This document shows positions 20,682 through 29,654 of a DNA stretch of 64,000 nt, one piece after another. Both the position numbers and the translations under genes were made by a program. Location of the stretch: contig NC_088315.1 of the NCBI RefSeq assembly GCF_910592395.1, positions 11,906,501 through 11,970,500 on the forward strand, in the 5' to 3' direction. How positions within the stretch are numbered: the first letter of the stretch is position 1; each line of letters starts with the position of its first letter. Under the pieces are notes generated by a model. The model was not told the origin of the DNA, searched no databases, and saw only the letters and a program-made list of their open reading frames with translations. Source of the DNA: Lineus longissimus (Eukaryota; Nemertea; Pilidiophora; Heteronemertea; Lineidae).

Positions 20682-21773
20682 AATGTAAAGGATGACACAC
20701 AGCAGTATCTAAGGGATTTGTACTACAACCCTGAGAGTCCCGTGGCTTACAGTTCTTTGAGTAAGATGTGGAAACAGGTCAAGGAAGATGGTAAACTTAT
20801 TAAAAAAAAAGAAGTGAAAGAATTTCTAGAAACACTACCAACTCACCAACTACACAAACCGGCCATTAAGAAATTCACCTTCAGGAAGACAATGGTATCG
20901 TACATCGATCAACAGTGGCAAGCTGATCTGGTTGACATGCAAAAATTTGAGAAACAGAATAAGGGTTTCAGATTCATTTTAACAGTCATAGATCTATTTA
21001 GTCGTTTTTCTTGGGCTCTAGCAGTTAAGAGTAAGAGGGGAGAAGAAATCAGAGATGCATTTAAAGTGATATTTGAGGAAGCAAAACCAACGAAAATCCA
21101 GTTTGATGACGGTAAAGAATTTTACAACAAACACTTCAAGGAACTTTTAACAGAAAATGACATAGACTGGTTCTCCACAAAATCTGATAAGAAGGCAGCA
21201 GTAGTAGAGAGATTCAATAGAACCCTTAAAGAAAAAATGTGGCGTTATTTCACCGCTAAGGAGACTGACAAGTGGATTGACGTTCTGTATGACCTGGTCA
21301 GCGGCTACAATAACACATTTCACTCATCAATAGGTATGAAACCTGTAGACGCCAGAAAGATGGAAAACGAAGGAACAGTGTGGTACAATCTTTACGGTCT
21401 TCACCTCAAAGAGACATTTGGTGATCCAAAGTACAAAGTAGGTGACAGTGTAAGAATTTCAAAGTACAAGTCCATTTTCGGTAAAGGTTACATGCCCAAC
21501 TACACTGAGGAGGTGTTCCAAATCAAACAGATCATATTTACTCACCCTATCGTCTACCAGCTTGAGGATTACCACAAAGAAGAAATTCAAGGATATTTCT
21601 ATGAAGAGGAATTGAGCTATGTTCCTAATCCTGACCAGCTAGAGTACAAGATCGAGAAAATCCTAAGGTACAAGACCAGTAAAGGCAAGAAATACGGATT
21701 AGTGAAGTGGAAGGGTTACAGTGATAAGTTCAATGAATGGTTACCAGTTTCTGATATCAAATCATTGAAATGA
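20679..21773 (+). CDS. retroviral-type integrase with C-terminal chromodomain
   Basis: This 364-residue enzyme should insert the element into chromosomes and create the 6-bp duplication. The DDE core is intact: D83 in QADLVDM, D143/D144 in QFDDGKEF and E177 in VVERFNRTLKEKM. The C-terminus (about 322-364) is a chromodomain with LVKWKGY and NEWLP, which in related integrases binds histone tails and can steer insertion. After the stop come a GTGAC/GTCAC stem-loop and a GAAC/GTTC hairpin. The start context is TTAAATG, next to the ATPase start. Confidence 0.95.
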   Translation: MNVKDDTQQYLRDLYYNPESPVAYSSLSKMWKQVKEDGKLIKKKEVKEFLETLPTHQLHKPAIKKFTFRKTMVSYIDQQWQADLVDMQKFEKQNKGFRFILTVIDLFSRFSWALAVKSKRGEEIRDAFKVIFEEAKPTKIQFDDGKEFYNKHFKELLTENDIDWFSTKSDKKAAVVERFNRTLKEKMWRYFTAKETDKWIDVLYDLVSGYNNTFHSSIGMKPVDARKMENEGTVWYNLYGLHLKETFGDPKYKVGDSVRISKYKSIFGKGYMPNYTEEVFQIKQIIFTHPIVYQLEDYHKEEIQGYFYEEELSYVPNPDQLEYKIEKILRYKTSKGKKYGLVKWKGYSDKFNEWLPVSDIKSLK

Positions 21774-21861
21774 AATAAAGTCTCTAAAGTGACTTAAGTC
21801 ACAAGAACAAGTTCGAAAAACGTAATTTAAAAAAAAAATGTCCTACTAAATAAAGAAAGAA

Positions 21862-23058
21862 ATGGATGGAGCAATATTTGATAATCAAAATGGTATGATG
21901 AATCAAAATGATATGATGAATCAGAATAATATGATGAATCAGAATAATATGATGAATCATGATAATATGATGAATCAGAATATTCAGAAGTTTTTGTATT
22001 ATTTGCATCAAAATAATATGTTAAATCAAAATATGATAAATCAGATTATGTTAAATCAAAATATGATAAATCAGTTTATCTTAAATCAAAACATGGAAAA
22101 TCAAAATATGATAAATCAGAATAATATGATAAATCAGAATAATATGATGAATCAAAATATGGAAAATCAAAATATGATAAATCAGAATAATATGATGAAT
22201 CAAAACATGGAAAATCAACCTACAATTTATTGTGTTAAGTGCTGTGAAAAGAAACCTGAAATTAATTTTGAAAAGAACAGGCGTAATAAACTACTTGATT
22301 ACTGTAAAGAATGTGGTTCAAGTAAAATCAAGGGATGTAATAAATGTTATGAAAATAAATTACTAAGTGATGGTGAATTTGGTAAAGACGGAAATAGAGG
22401 TAACTGCAGATCATGTTTTAATTCATATTACAAAAAGGATTACCTTGACCAAAATGGTAATAGAGACAGACACAAAATTATAGTTGGTCTAAACCGCATT
22501 TCTAAGGGAGAGTGTACCGGTAATTCATCATTCAATCTAGGATGTACAGACAGTTTCTTCTCACAGTGGTTAAAGTACCAGAGGAGTCTATCTCCAATAG
22601 GACAAAGTCCCGAGAACAGAGTTCGAATAGTAGAAGAAGAGTTGGATCATGTCTTACCAATCAAGGAATTCAAAGATAAACCTGAACTGTGCTTTGCTTG
22701 GTTTAACATTAGACCAATGTCTAAAACACAAAACAGACAGAAGAGTGCTAAAGTAGACTACACACTATTTAAGGATCAATTGGATAGGTCAATGGATTTC
22801 ATGGTAAAAATGAGAAGTGAAAACTGGTTTGTCTTTCGAGACCAGGATGTAATACCAAATTGGAAAATAGTGATATCACAGCATTTCGGGGATTATCTTC
22901 GTGATGAAAATATGATTCTGCTTGATAGATTATCGAATTTAAATAATAACATGAGAATGAACCAGAACATTAACATATGTAGTCAGACAGAAATCATAAA
23001 CGAGATGATTAAGTTGAATAATAGACTTGAAAGAAATTTACTCTTTGCAGTGAATTGA
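21862..23058 (+). CDS. Asn/Met-rich protein with zinc and HNH-type domain
   Basis: This is a 398-residue protein. Residues about 10-115 are a low-complexity MNQN repeat coded by a short minisatellite. Next comes a cysteine cluster (CVKCCEKK, CKECGSSKIKGCNKC, CRSC; about 120-195) that looks zinc-binding. At about 255-300 the segment LDHVLPIKEF followed by CFAWFNIRPM and NRQKSAK fits the D-H...N...N/H pattern of HNH endonucleases. A 25-bp double hairpin is read in frame at 22600-22624 (GQSPENRV). A DNA nuclease acting in replication, mobility or packaging is the likely reading but is inferred. The start is preceded by TAAAT and ten purine-rich bases. Confidence 0.7.
   Translation: MDGAIFDNQNGMMNQNDMMNQNNMMNQNNMMNHDNMMNQNIQKFLYYLHQNNMLNQNMINQIMLNQNMINQFILNQNMENQNMINQNNMINQNNMMNQNMENQNMINQNNMMNQNMENQPTIYCVKCCEKKPEINFEKNRRNKLLDYCKECGSSKIKGCNKCYENKLLSDGEFGKDGNRGNCRSCFNSYYKKDYLDQNGNRDRHKIIVGLNRISKGECTGNSSFNLGCTDSFFSQWLKYQRSLSPIGQSPENRVRIVEEELDHVLPIKEFKDKPELCFAWFNIRPMSKTQNRQKSAKVDYTLFKDQLDRSMDFMVKMRSENWFVFRDQDVIPNWKIVISQHFGDYLRDENMILLDRLSNLNNNMRMNQNINICSQTEIINEMIKLNNRLERNLLFAVN
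21897..22215 (+). repeat. coding minisatellite (MNQN repeat)
   Basis: Units of ATGATGAATCAGAAT and close variants recur about twenty times in frame and encode Met-Asn-Gln-Asn tracts. The opposite strand is also open, giving a spurious His/Ile-rich frame. Confidence 0.85.
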
Positions 23059-23077
23059 TTTTATTTTACTTAATTAA

Positions 23078-23329
23078 ATGAATAGAACTTGGGGTTACAC
23101 AAAACGACCACGTAATTGGAAAGAAAGATTAGAACGATTTCATAGAGAATTAGAGGCAGAAGTAGAGTCAAAGTTGGAGCCTGGTCCCGAAAAACCTTTA
23201 AAACCTGCTGTGCCTGTTGGGTCAGAAAAACCTTTAAAATTTAATGTACTTCAAAAACCTGTAGTGTCTGTAGGATCAACACTAAACACTAGAAATGACA
23301 GAACAACTGATTCTAGTTATTCCCACTAA
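23078..23329 (+). CDS. small basic/Pro-rich Polinton protein
   Basis: This 83-residue protein was not recognised. The N-terminal 30 residues are charged and probably helical (NWKERLERFHRELEAEVESK). The rest carries two EKPLK repeats (about residues 39 and 50). The start context TTAAATG matches its neighbours and the spacing is tight, which supports a real gene. Its role is unknown. Confidence 0.55.
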   Translation: MNRTWGYTKRPRNWKERLERFHRELEAEVESKLEPGPEKPLKPAVPVGSEKPLKFNVLQKPVVSVGSTLNTRNDRTTDSSYSH

Positions 23330-23333
23330 TTAA

Positions 23334-23993
23334 ATGGATGGAGACAATAAGGTTTATCCAGATTTAAGTAATTTAAACTCTGAAAGTCATTTGAACTATG
23401 AACGGTCTGAAAAGCATACAGAAAGTAACCCTCAGGCTTTCAGACTACAACAAATATGTGAGGTTAAGAGTTTCTTAGAAAGCGAGATTGAATTTAGAAG
23501 AAAGATATTTTCAAAGTACAAAAAAGCATTTAGCGTAATTACTGGCATTAGCCATTTCCTTAATTTTGCCAGCGTTGCAGCCGGATCTGTTGGTGTTTCC
23601 GCTCTAGCTGGTGTCATCACGGCACCGATAGGCTTAGCTTTGGGTGGCGTAACAATAGGTAGTGCCATTATTTCATCAGCCTTAGGCTGGGAGAAAAAGA
23701 ATATTCTTAAGAAAATTGAAAAGCATGAGAATATCAGAATGTTGGCAATTTCAAAACTGAACACAATCAATGATTTGGTTAGTAAAGCCTTAACCGATTC
23801 TCACATATCTACAGATGAGTTTACTTTGATTCTCAAGGAGAAGGAGAAATACATTTCGATGAAAAATGCCATTAGGAAAAAACAAAGGGAGGCAAGTTCA
23901 GCTGTTGATGTAGAGTCTTTAAAGAAGACTTTTTTAGAAGAAGGAAAAAAACTAGCACAGACAGAGATGCTAGAAAAACTAAAAGTTCAGTAA
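23334..23993 (+). CDS. Polinton hydrophobic-core membrane protein
   Basis: In this 219-residue protein a charged N-terminal half leads into a long Gly/Ala-rich hydrophobic region at about 68-118 (two likely membrane segments), followed by a charged helical tail (KIEKHENIRMLAISKLNTI). Proteins of this layout recur in Polinton-bearing animal genomes as far as I recall, without a known function. Four nucleotides separate it from the upstream gene's stop, and the start is TTAAATG. A cluster of five hairpins follows the stop (24002-24078). Confidence 0.68.
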   Translation: MDGDNKVYPDLSNLNSESHLNYERSEKHTESNPQAFRLQQICEVKSFLESEIEFRRKIFSKYKKAFSVITGISHFLNFASVAAGSVGVSALAGVITAPIGLALGGVTIGSAIISSALGWEKKNILKKIEKHENIRMLAISKLNTINDLVSKALTDSHISTDEFTLILKEKEKYISMKNAIRKKQREASSAVDVESLKKTFLEEGKKLAQTEMLEKLKVQ

Positions 23994-24001
23994 ATCAAAC
24001 A

Positions 24002-24241
24002 GGACCCGGACTACGTCCAGAGAACAAAGTTCGACTCGAGCTATGCTCTCAAGACGAAGTCGGACCCGGACTACGTCCTAATCCTAATGTGGTGTATCAC
24101 TATCACTATTATCATGACTTCGGTGTTAGGGATGAATTTCACCAAGTAACACTACCATCAGCACCACCCTATTCATTAGTTTAATCGAGCTCTGCTCTCA
24201 AGACGAAGTCCTAATCGAACTTTGTTCTCTGGACGTAGTCC
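24002..24241. repeat. hairpin-module cluster between convergent genes
   Basis: Five or more 11-nt hairpins lie at 24008 (GGAC-TAC-GTCC), 24022 (GAAC-AAA-GTTC), 24038 (GAGC-TAT-GCTC), 24052 and 24068. Another set lies at 24187, 24201, 24217 (GAAC-TTT-GTTC) and 24231 (GGAC-GTA-GTCC). Starts alternate 14 and 16 nt apart, so the module repeats every 30 bp. The cluster lies between the 3' ends of the plus-strand membrane protein and the minus-strand polymerase, where a transcription stop would be expected. Confidence 0.85.
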
Positions 24242-24244
24242 GAC

Positions 24245-27200
24245 TCAAGCGAAGTTTGAATCGCTGTAATCTATGTAGCCTTCATAATACATTCCAAATG
24301 GTAAGGTGCTTATTCCATCTTCAAGTATGAACCTCTTGTCATCAAAAGGACTGAGGCTTTTTTTGTCAACTTCTTCCAAATAGATTTGGTGTTTATCTGA
24401 TCTTAAGTGTCTTATCTTGTGGTAAAATGACCTACTCTTTTCAAGACAATCAACATAGTCATCAAATGAGATATTTCTCCTTACTACATTCTTGGCAATA
24501 CCCTTCAATTTCTTAGAATCGTAATCTTTTGTCGAGCCTTGCTCTCCAGACATAGTCTTGGTCCTGTAAGCGTACATCTTACTTCTCAGGGCAATGAATT
24601 CAGTCATCTCTACTCCTCCTAGCTCATCCTTAAAGTAGCCTGGTACCTTCTTCTTACTGGTATCATAGAGTGGATGATCTTTTGGATAATTACTGAAGTC
24701 AAAATAGTGTCTCAACTCCTTTAAGTCTTTAGTTAAGTCATCAGTATTAATGTTAAGTACAAAGGAATCTGTATCTAGATACAGCAGTTCAATATTTTTC
24801 TCACCAAAGTACGGTTGAAGAACTTCATAATAGAATTCATACATTAATAATTTAGACAATTCAAGTACTGAAGCTCCTATGTAGATTGGTTTGTTGTATT
24901 TCATTGATGTTTTCCTCATGCTAATAGCAGCATTATGTTCGTCAAATACGCATATCGATGAAAACCTGGGATTGGCCATTACATTCCTGGCTCTCTCCCC
25001 GTCCGATACAAATTCAATTTCAACCCTGTTCCTTACATTCTCACAAGTTTTTCCATAGAACGCATTGTTCATCAGTTTAAAATAGTCTTTCTCAAAATCA
25101 GTCTTAGAGTCCATACGTCTTTTAGTGTTAAAATCAATGTATGGTGCTAACCACTTTGATTGTTTAAAGCTTATCACTGAATGAACCCTCTTAAGTACCA
25201 TTCCGTGCTTGAGGTAAAATTGTAGCATTCTGTAATGCACTATGTAATTAGTTTTATCCTTTTGTGTTAGTATTAGTTTCTCTACATTTGATCTTTTATC
25301 ATCACCCAGTAACTCTCTCTGGTAAGGACTTAATTCATCATCTTCAATAAAGAGAGATTCGGGACAGAATGGAAAGTTCCTTGACTTAAATTTAATATTT
25401 CCTGGATACTCCAAATCAACCTCTAAGAAGTAGCCTACTTCACTATCACTTGGAATTGCCATAATCTGCTCTTTACTGATAACATTCATGTTAAGTCGAG
25501 CTTTGCTCTCGGGACTTTGTCCTAGTCGAACCTTGTCCTGAGAGCATAGCTCGAGTGGATCAATATCTATCATTTCAAAACTACCATAGGGTTGAGGTTC
25601 CATCATGGACCAGCCGTAGAGATTATTTGCGTCTATGTAGAGTAGTTTGTGGTGTTCATCTGCCTTTACATGTCTTGTTCCCATAACACCCGAAATTCCA
25701 CCTCGTATTGCTTTCTCAAAAGTAAGTAAGATGTTGGTATCAGTCAGTAGTACTAGGTTTATTCCTGTGTACTTCAAACCAGCTTGCCAGGTTAGGCCTG
25801 GTGCCGAGTAACAGTGACAGGGATCTATCTGAAAGTAGTTCAAATTGACATCCCTGAATTTCTCAAATAAATCAGCTAAAAGGATCACATCAGTTTTGAG
25901 GTAGAGGTCAATGAACTCACCGTGATTCCTGATCTTGAAATGATCCCATATTACCTTAGCCTCATCATAGGCAGAATCAGGTGCCATTTCATTTTTCAAT
26001 TCGTCAAAAAACATAGACTTTTCTAGGTAAGTAACATTGTAGCTTTCATGTGATGTGTAAAAAGAGTAAGGTACTGAACCCTTCTTCCTCAATAGCTTAA
26101 AGTCAGTGGTATTTGGGAACAGCTGTCTGGTAATTTTAAAATCATCATCCAACATTGATTTGGTTATGTTGTCTAAACTGGACTGCAGGAATCTGTACGA
26201 GTCCAAAAACCTGAAACAACCGAACTGAAATGAGATATATTCCTCTGATGTTTTGGCAAGTATTTTCAGTTTCTTGTACTTCGGTAGCTTATTCATTAAT
26301 TCTTTAATAAATAAGTGAGAATCGTAATTACTGAGATTGTGAAAAAACACTGGAACAAACATAGCTTTCTTTTCATTCAAATTACACGAGTTGTGAGCAG
26401 CACCTCGATATCTACCACAGTAGTGATCATGATCCTTGACCTTGTCATAACCCAAAGGTTGATTACAATAGTAACAATGTGTTTCTAATTGATATTTATG
26501 CCAGTCTTCATCTGTCATTGTTAGAGGAAAGTTACAGTTCAATAAATTAGAGAATTGTTCTTCCATCCTGATTAACCAATTACAGAACACATCTACAACA
26601 TCAGCACCCCTGTGAGACACATACTGGCTACTGTAAAGGTGTGTGTAGTCTGAGTGAACATAAACACCAACAGCTGATGCATTTTGTTTAAAAAGTTTCT
26701 TTGAACTCGGTTCTTTCATCATAGGTGGCTCTACTGATACTACTGGTATGTTGCCTTCGGCAGAAGAACAAGGTTCGCTTATCGCTTCGAAATCAGCATA
26801 GATCACAAACGGAACTCTATTTTTGAATGAGTGTTTTTCAAATTTAATTTGTGACCATTTACTGTTAGGTGGAGGCAAAGTAATCTTACAGTAATCGTGT
26901 TCTCCACATTTCTTTTTATGTTTATCTAGTGTTGACTTCCTGTAAAAGTAATTCATGCATCTCCTGCAAAGATACACTCTATGAGCTAGTGTCCTGAAGA
27001 AAAGATTGATGTCTCTTATGTACATGAAATGGTCCTTGAAATACAACAGATCGATGACATCATCATCATCATAATTCTTGGACAGGTAGAGAGGTTCTAG
27101 TTTTGCCTCACATGTGCTCTTAGCCGATTCGTTCTCTAACTTGAACACATTAATTTTGAGATTATTATCACTCTCTATCTTAGGGATATCCTTTTGAATA

Positions 27201-27988
27201 CATACAGGAAATGATTTGATTTTGATATCGGTAGTGATATTGAATGTACTCTCGAGCTCTGCTCTCAGGACAAAGTCCGTCTCTGGATTTTCTTTCAGAT
27301 ATTTAGCAGCCAATAAAGACCAGAGAAAACATTTATTGTCATTTGATTCCACATTTATTACTGCTTTTGTTTTAAATGGTAATTTAGTGTAATGACCACC
27401 TTTACACCTCTTGTAAGAACAGATGGTCATGTTACAAGACTCTATTTTATTTAAAGTAAGTCCAGAACCTTGAAAGTACCTTTCCTCAATCTGTGTCTTA
27501 ATGTAGTTTAACTGGTTGGTTATGGCATAAATTGCCTGGTTCCTTGAAATTATGCTTTCCATTGGAGACTGTATGGGGTGTGTTACACTTTCACCCTGAC
27601 GATCAAACTGAGCAAATACTGATATGCTAATTTTGTGATGGTAATCATTGAGTTGAAATAATACCTCCTCTAATTTATCTCTGTATTCATACACTTGTTT
27701 AGCTTCTCTGTCAATCTTCAAACTAATGGTGACTACAGGCTTGCCAAATTGTTTTACTATTTCTATTCCACTCACTTTCTTTATGCCATCTAGCTCATTT
27801 TCCTCAAATGCAAGTTTCTTATCCATAGTTTTAGGGATCAGTGATGGGGCTCGGGGTTGAGCAATAGGGACATAATCCGGATTTAATTTACTTAAGTGAC
27901 CTTTGGTTCTCCTGTGAATAGCCATATTATTGTAGGATATGTACTTGTCACATGTAGTGCAAAGTATTTTCTGATTCTTATCAGTCAT
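24245..27988 (-). CDS. protein-primed DNA polymerase B
   Basis: This polymerase of about 1247 residues replicates the element from its ends. I chose the ATG at 27988 because the frame upstream to 28021 begins with TTG and TAAATAGA precedes this ATG. Motifs, numbered from the TTG: a C2H2 finger CTTC...HRRTKGH near 21-42; a CRRC finger mid-N-terminus; exonuclease motif YADFEA near 407 and HNLSNYDSH; a CYYC...HDHYC insert; polymerase motif A DANNLYG near 797; motif B NNAFYGK near 987; and motif C DTDS near 1084. Three hairpin modules are read in frame at 27254-27278, 25498-25552 and 24534-24558, adding peptides such as ELCSQDKVRL and SDFVLRAELE-like sequence. The catalytic motifs are undisturbed. 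Confidence 0.95.
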   Translation of the reverse strand: MTDKNQKILCTTCDKYISYNNMAIHRRTKGHLSKLNPDYVPIAQPRAPSLIPKTMDKKLAFEENELDGIKKVSGIEIVKQFGKPVVTISLKIDREAKQVYEYRDKLEEVLFQLNDYHHKISISVFAQFDRQGESVTHPIQSPMESIISRNQAIYAITNQLNYIKTQIEERYFQGSGLTLNKIESCNMTICSYKRCKGGHYTKLPFKTKAVINVESNDNKCFLWSLLAAKYLKENPETDFVLRAELESTFNITTDIKIKSFPVCIQKDIPKIESDNNLKINVFKLENESAKSTCEAKLEPLYLSKNYDDDDVIDLLYFKDHFMYIRDINLFFRTLAHRVYLCRRCMNYFYRKSTLDKHKKKCGEHDYCKITLPPPNSKWSQIKFEKHSFKNRVPFVIYADFEAISEPCSSAEGNIPVVSVEPPMMKEPSSKKLFKQNASAVGVYVHSDYTHLYSSQYVSHRGADVVDVFCNWLIRMEEQFSNLLNCNFPLTMTDEDWHKYQLETHCYYCNQPLGYDKVKDHDHYCGRYRGAAHNSCNLNEKKAMFVPVFFHNLSNYDSHLFIKELMNKLPKYKKLKILAKTSEEYISFQFGCFRFLDSYRFLQSSLDNITKSMLDDDFKITRQLFPNTTDFKLLRKKGSVPYSFYTSHESYNVTYLEKSMFFDELKNEMAPDSAYDEAKVIWDHFKIRNHGEFIDLYLKTDVILLADLFEKFRDVNLNYFQIDPCHCYSAPGLTWQAGLKYTGINLVLLTDTNILLTFEKAIRGGISGVMGTRHVKADEHHKLLYIDANNLYGWSMMEPQPYGSFEMIDIDPLELCSQDKVRLGQSPESKARLNMNVISKEQIMAIPSDSEVGYFLEVDLEYPGNIKFKSRNFPFCPESLFIEDDELSPYQRELLGDDKRSNVEKLILTQKDKTNYIVHYRMLQFYLKHGMVLKRVHSVISFKQSKWLAPYIDFNTKRRMDSKTDFEKDYFKLMNNAFYGKTCENVRNRVEIEFVSDGERARNVMANPRFSSICVFDEHNAAISMRKTSMKYNKPIYIGASVLELSKLLMYEFYYEVLQPYFGEKNIELLYLDTDSFVLNINTDDLTKDLKELRHYFDFSNYPKDHPLYDTSKKKVPGYFKDELGGVEMTEFIALRSKMYAYRTKTMSGEQGSTKDYDSKKLKGIAKNVVRRNISFDDYVDCLEKSRSFYHKIRHLRSDKHQIYLEEVDKKSLSPFDDKRFILEDGISTLPFGMYYEGYIDYSDSNFA

Positions 27989-28044
27989 TCTATTTATTAG
28001 ATTAAAATTTATTAAATTCAATAAATATCTTGAATTAAATAGAA

Positions 28045-28995
28045 ATGGACTTCATAATCAATGAACAAGAATGTAATGAAGCCAAATTTGAGTACTACTT
28101 AACAGACCAATTAGACATAAAATCCATTACTTTGAAATCGATAACCTTTTACAATTCATGGTGGACAGGTGATTTTCTACCAGAGGGAGTAAGGATTTTC
28201 TCATTTCTAGTCGAAATAACCAGAATTACAAAACATGAGCCCTTAGATAAACAATTATGGTGTAGGACATTATTTGCTCCTGGACTTGAAACAGATACAC
28301 TTGAAAAGGAAGTCATGAAAATTTGCGAACGGCATTTGGAAAATGATTCTACCACAACTAAAGACACCATTACTCAATACACATTTCCATACTCTCGACA
28401 TTTTAGTTTAAGTGAGTTTTGTGAGGTATGGCAAAAATACATAAAAGAAATTGGAGTAAGCCATGTGAAAATTTACTGTGATAACAATAATTACATAACC
28501 CTTGAACTTACAGAGGATAAAGAGTACCCTCTGAAAGTAGACAAGTTAGATAAAAATGAAAAAATCAAGATTGAGAGAAACACAGAAGGTTTTCAAATAA
28601 GCAAAACCATAAGAGAGGTGATAGAAAAACAGCTCACAGTGGTGAATGAGTGGTTTGGCTTTAAGCAAACTAAATTCACCAAGAAAGGAAAATACTACTC
28701 CACAAGACCACTCAACTTTTACAGGAAATATCTATTCCTGCAAGCTAATTTGGTTGACAAAGCTAATACCCTCTACAACAATAAACCATCTAACATTTTC
28801 TGCATCATACCTGTAGAAGATGGTGACCAAATAAAAATGCAGCGATACGAACCGAATTGTAAGAAAACGATAAATAAGTGTACTAATCACATAAAATTCG
28901 AAATCACTGATGAGAATGGTAAGCTAGTTAATTTCAGAGGAACAGAGGTTTCTTTAGAGTTAAGAATCGAGCTTTGCTCTCAAGACGAAGTCTGA
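28045..28995 (+). CDS. second minor-capsid-like protein
   Basis: In this 316-residue protein the end carries IKFEITDENGKLVNFRGTE, which parallels IRLTDEKGEIIDLNG near the end of the minor capsid protein at 18771. I read it as a diverged paralogue, perhaps an alternative vertex or receptor-contact protein. The N-terminal half was not recognised (KSITFYNSWW, LPEGVRIFSF). The last eight codons (ELCSQDEV) come from a hairpin module at 28969-28993. The start is preceded by TAAATAGAA. Function is inferred. Confidence 0.6.
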   Translation: MDFIINEQECNEAKFEYYLTDQLDIKSITLKSITFYNSWWTGDFLPEGVRIFSFLVEITRITKHEPLDKQLWCRTLFAPGLETDTLEKEVMKICERHLENDSTTTKDTITQYTFPYSRHFSLSEFCEVWQKYIKEIGVSHVKIYCDNNNYITLELTEDKEYPLKVDKLDKNEKIKIERNTEGFQISKTIREVIEKQLTVVNEWFGFKQTKFTKKGKYYSTRPLNFYRKYLFLQANLVDKANTLYNNKPSNIFCIIPVEDGDQIKMQRYEPNCKKTINKCTNHIKFEITDENGKLVNFRGTEVSLELRIELCSQDEV

Positions 28996-29234
28996 CTGAG
29001 ACAAGGTCCAGAGAACAAAGCTTGACTCGAGCAGAGCTCTCAAGACGAAGTCGGACCACCTGATGAGATCATTCCATTAAAGGAATAGTACATTTCTTCT
29101 CTTTAACTACAGGTTTAACAAGAGGGTTAAGTCGGACTTCGTCCTGAGAGCATAGCTCGATTGATCCCTTCATGACTGCTTCATTCGGACTTTGTCCTGA
29201 GAGCATAGCTCGATTAGGACTACGTCCAGAGAAC
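28969..29234. repeat. hairpin-module clusters around convergent gene ends
   Basis: Modules at 28969-29062 contain AGAC-GAA-GTCT, GAAC, GAGC-AGA-GCTC and AGAC-GAA stems. Further modules lie at 29134-29158 and 29187-29234 (starts 29187, 29201, 29217, 29231). They cover the last codons of the plus-strand gene, the intergenic gap and the C-terminal third of the minus-strand gene. Confidence 0.85.
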
Positions 29235-29605
29235 AAAGTTTGATTCAAGCCTAATCGCTGCTCTTTACTTACTTTTTTAGGAAGTTTCTTAAACATAATG
29301 AATGTTGCTAAAATAACGGCACCTAAACCTAGTACATAGACATAAGTATTACTACTAGATTCACGCAGTGATACATCAGTATTTTGAGATTGTGGTTCTT
29401 CTTCCTCTAATTCTTCTTCCTCCTTTTCCACAACTCTGTTGTTTGGTGAGGAGTCCTGTACTTTAAATGTCGTCTTATCCTTTTTTATCCTCTTAAATTC
29501 CTTAGATCTTCTACCCAGTTCTCTAGACCATGCTAATTGTTTCTCTGATCGAGGTTTCTTAGACACTGAAACTTTAGTAGTATCAGTTACAGTTTCAAGT
29601 TCCAT
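29069..29605 (-). CDS. single-pass membrane protein with basic N-terminus
   Basis: This 178-residue protein has a basic N-terminal region (RSEKQLAWSRELGRRSKEFK), a run of glutamates (about 61-71) and one membrane helix near 88-105 (VYVLGLGAVILATFIMF). Its C-terminal part contains peptides encoded by hairpin modules (LFSGRSPNRAMLSGQSPNEA, IELCSQDEVRL). The basic motif recalls small Polinton proteins seen in other animals; the role is unknown. The start context is ATAAATG. Confidence 0.65.
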   Translation of the reverse strand: MELETVTDTTKVSVSKKPRSEKQLAWSRELGRRSKEFKRIKKDKTTFKVQDSSPNNRVVEKEEEELEEEEPQSQNTDVSLRESSSNTYVYVLGLGAVILATFIMFKKLPKKVSKEQRLGLNQTLFSGRSPNRAMLSGQSPNEAVMKGSIELCSQDEVRLNPLVKPVVKEKKCTIPLME

Positions 29606-29654
29606 TTATCTTGGCCGAATTTAATTCGAACTATGTTCTCATAACCAGGTTAAT

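Noticed and set aside
21799-22011. His/Ile-rich minus-strand frame
   Set aside because: Antisense of the MNQN minisatellite inside the HNH gene.
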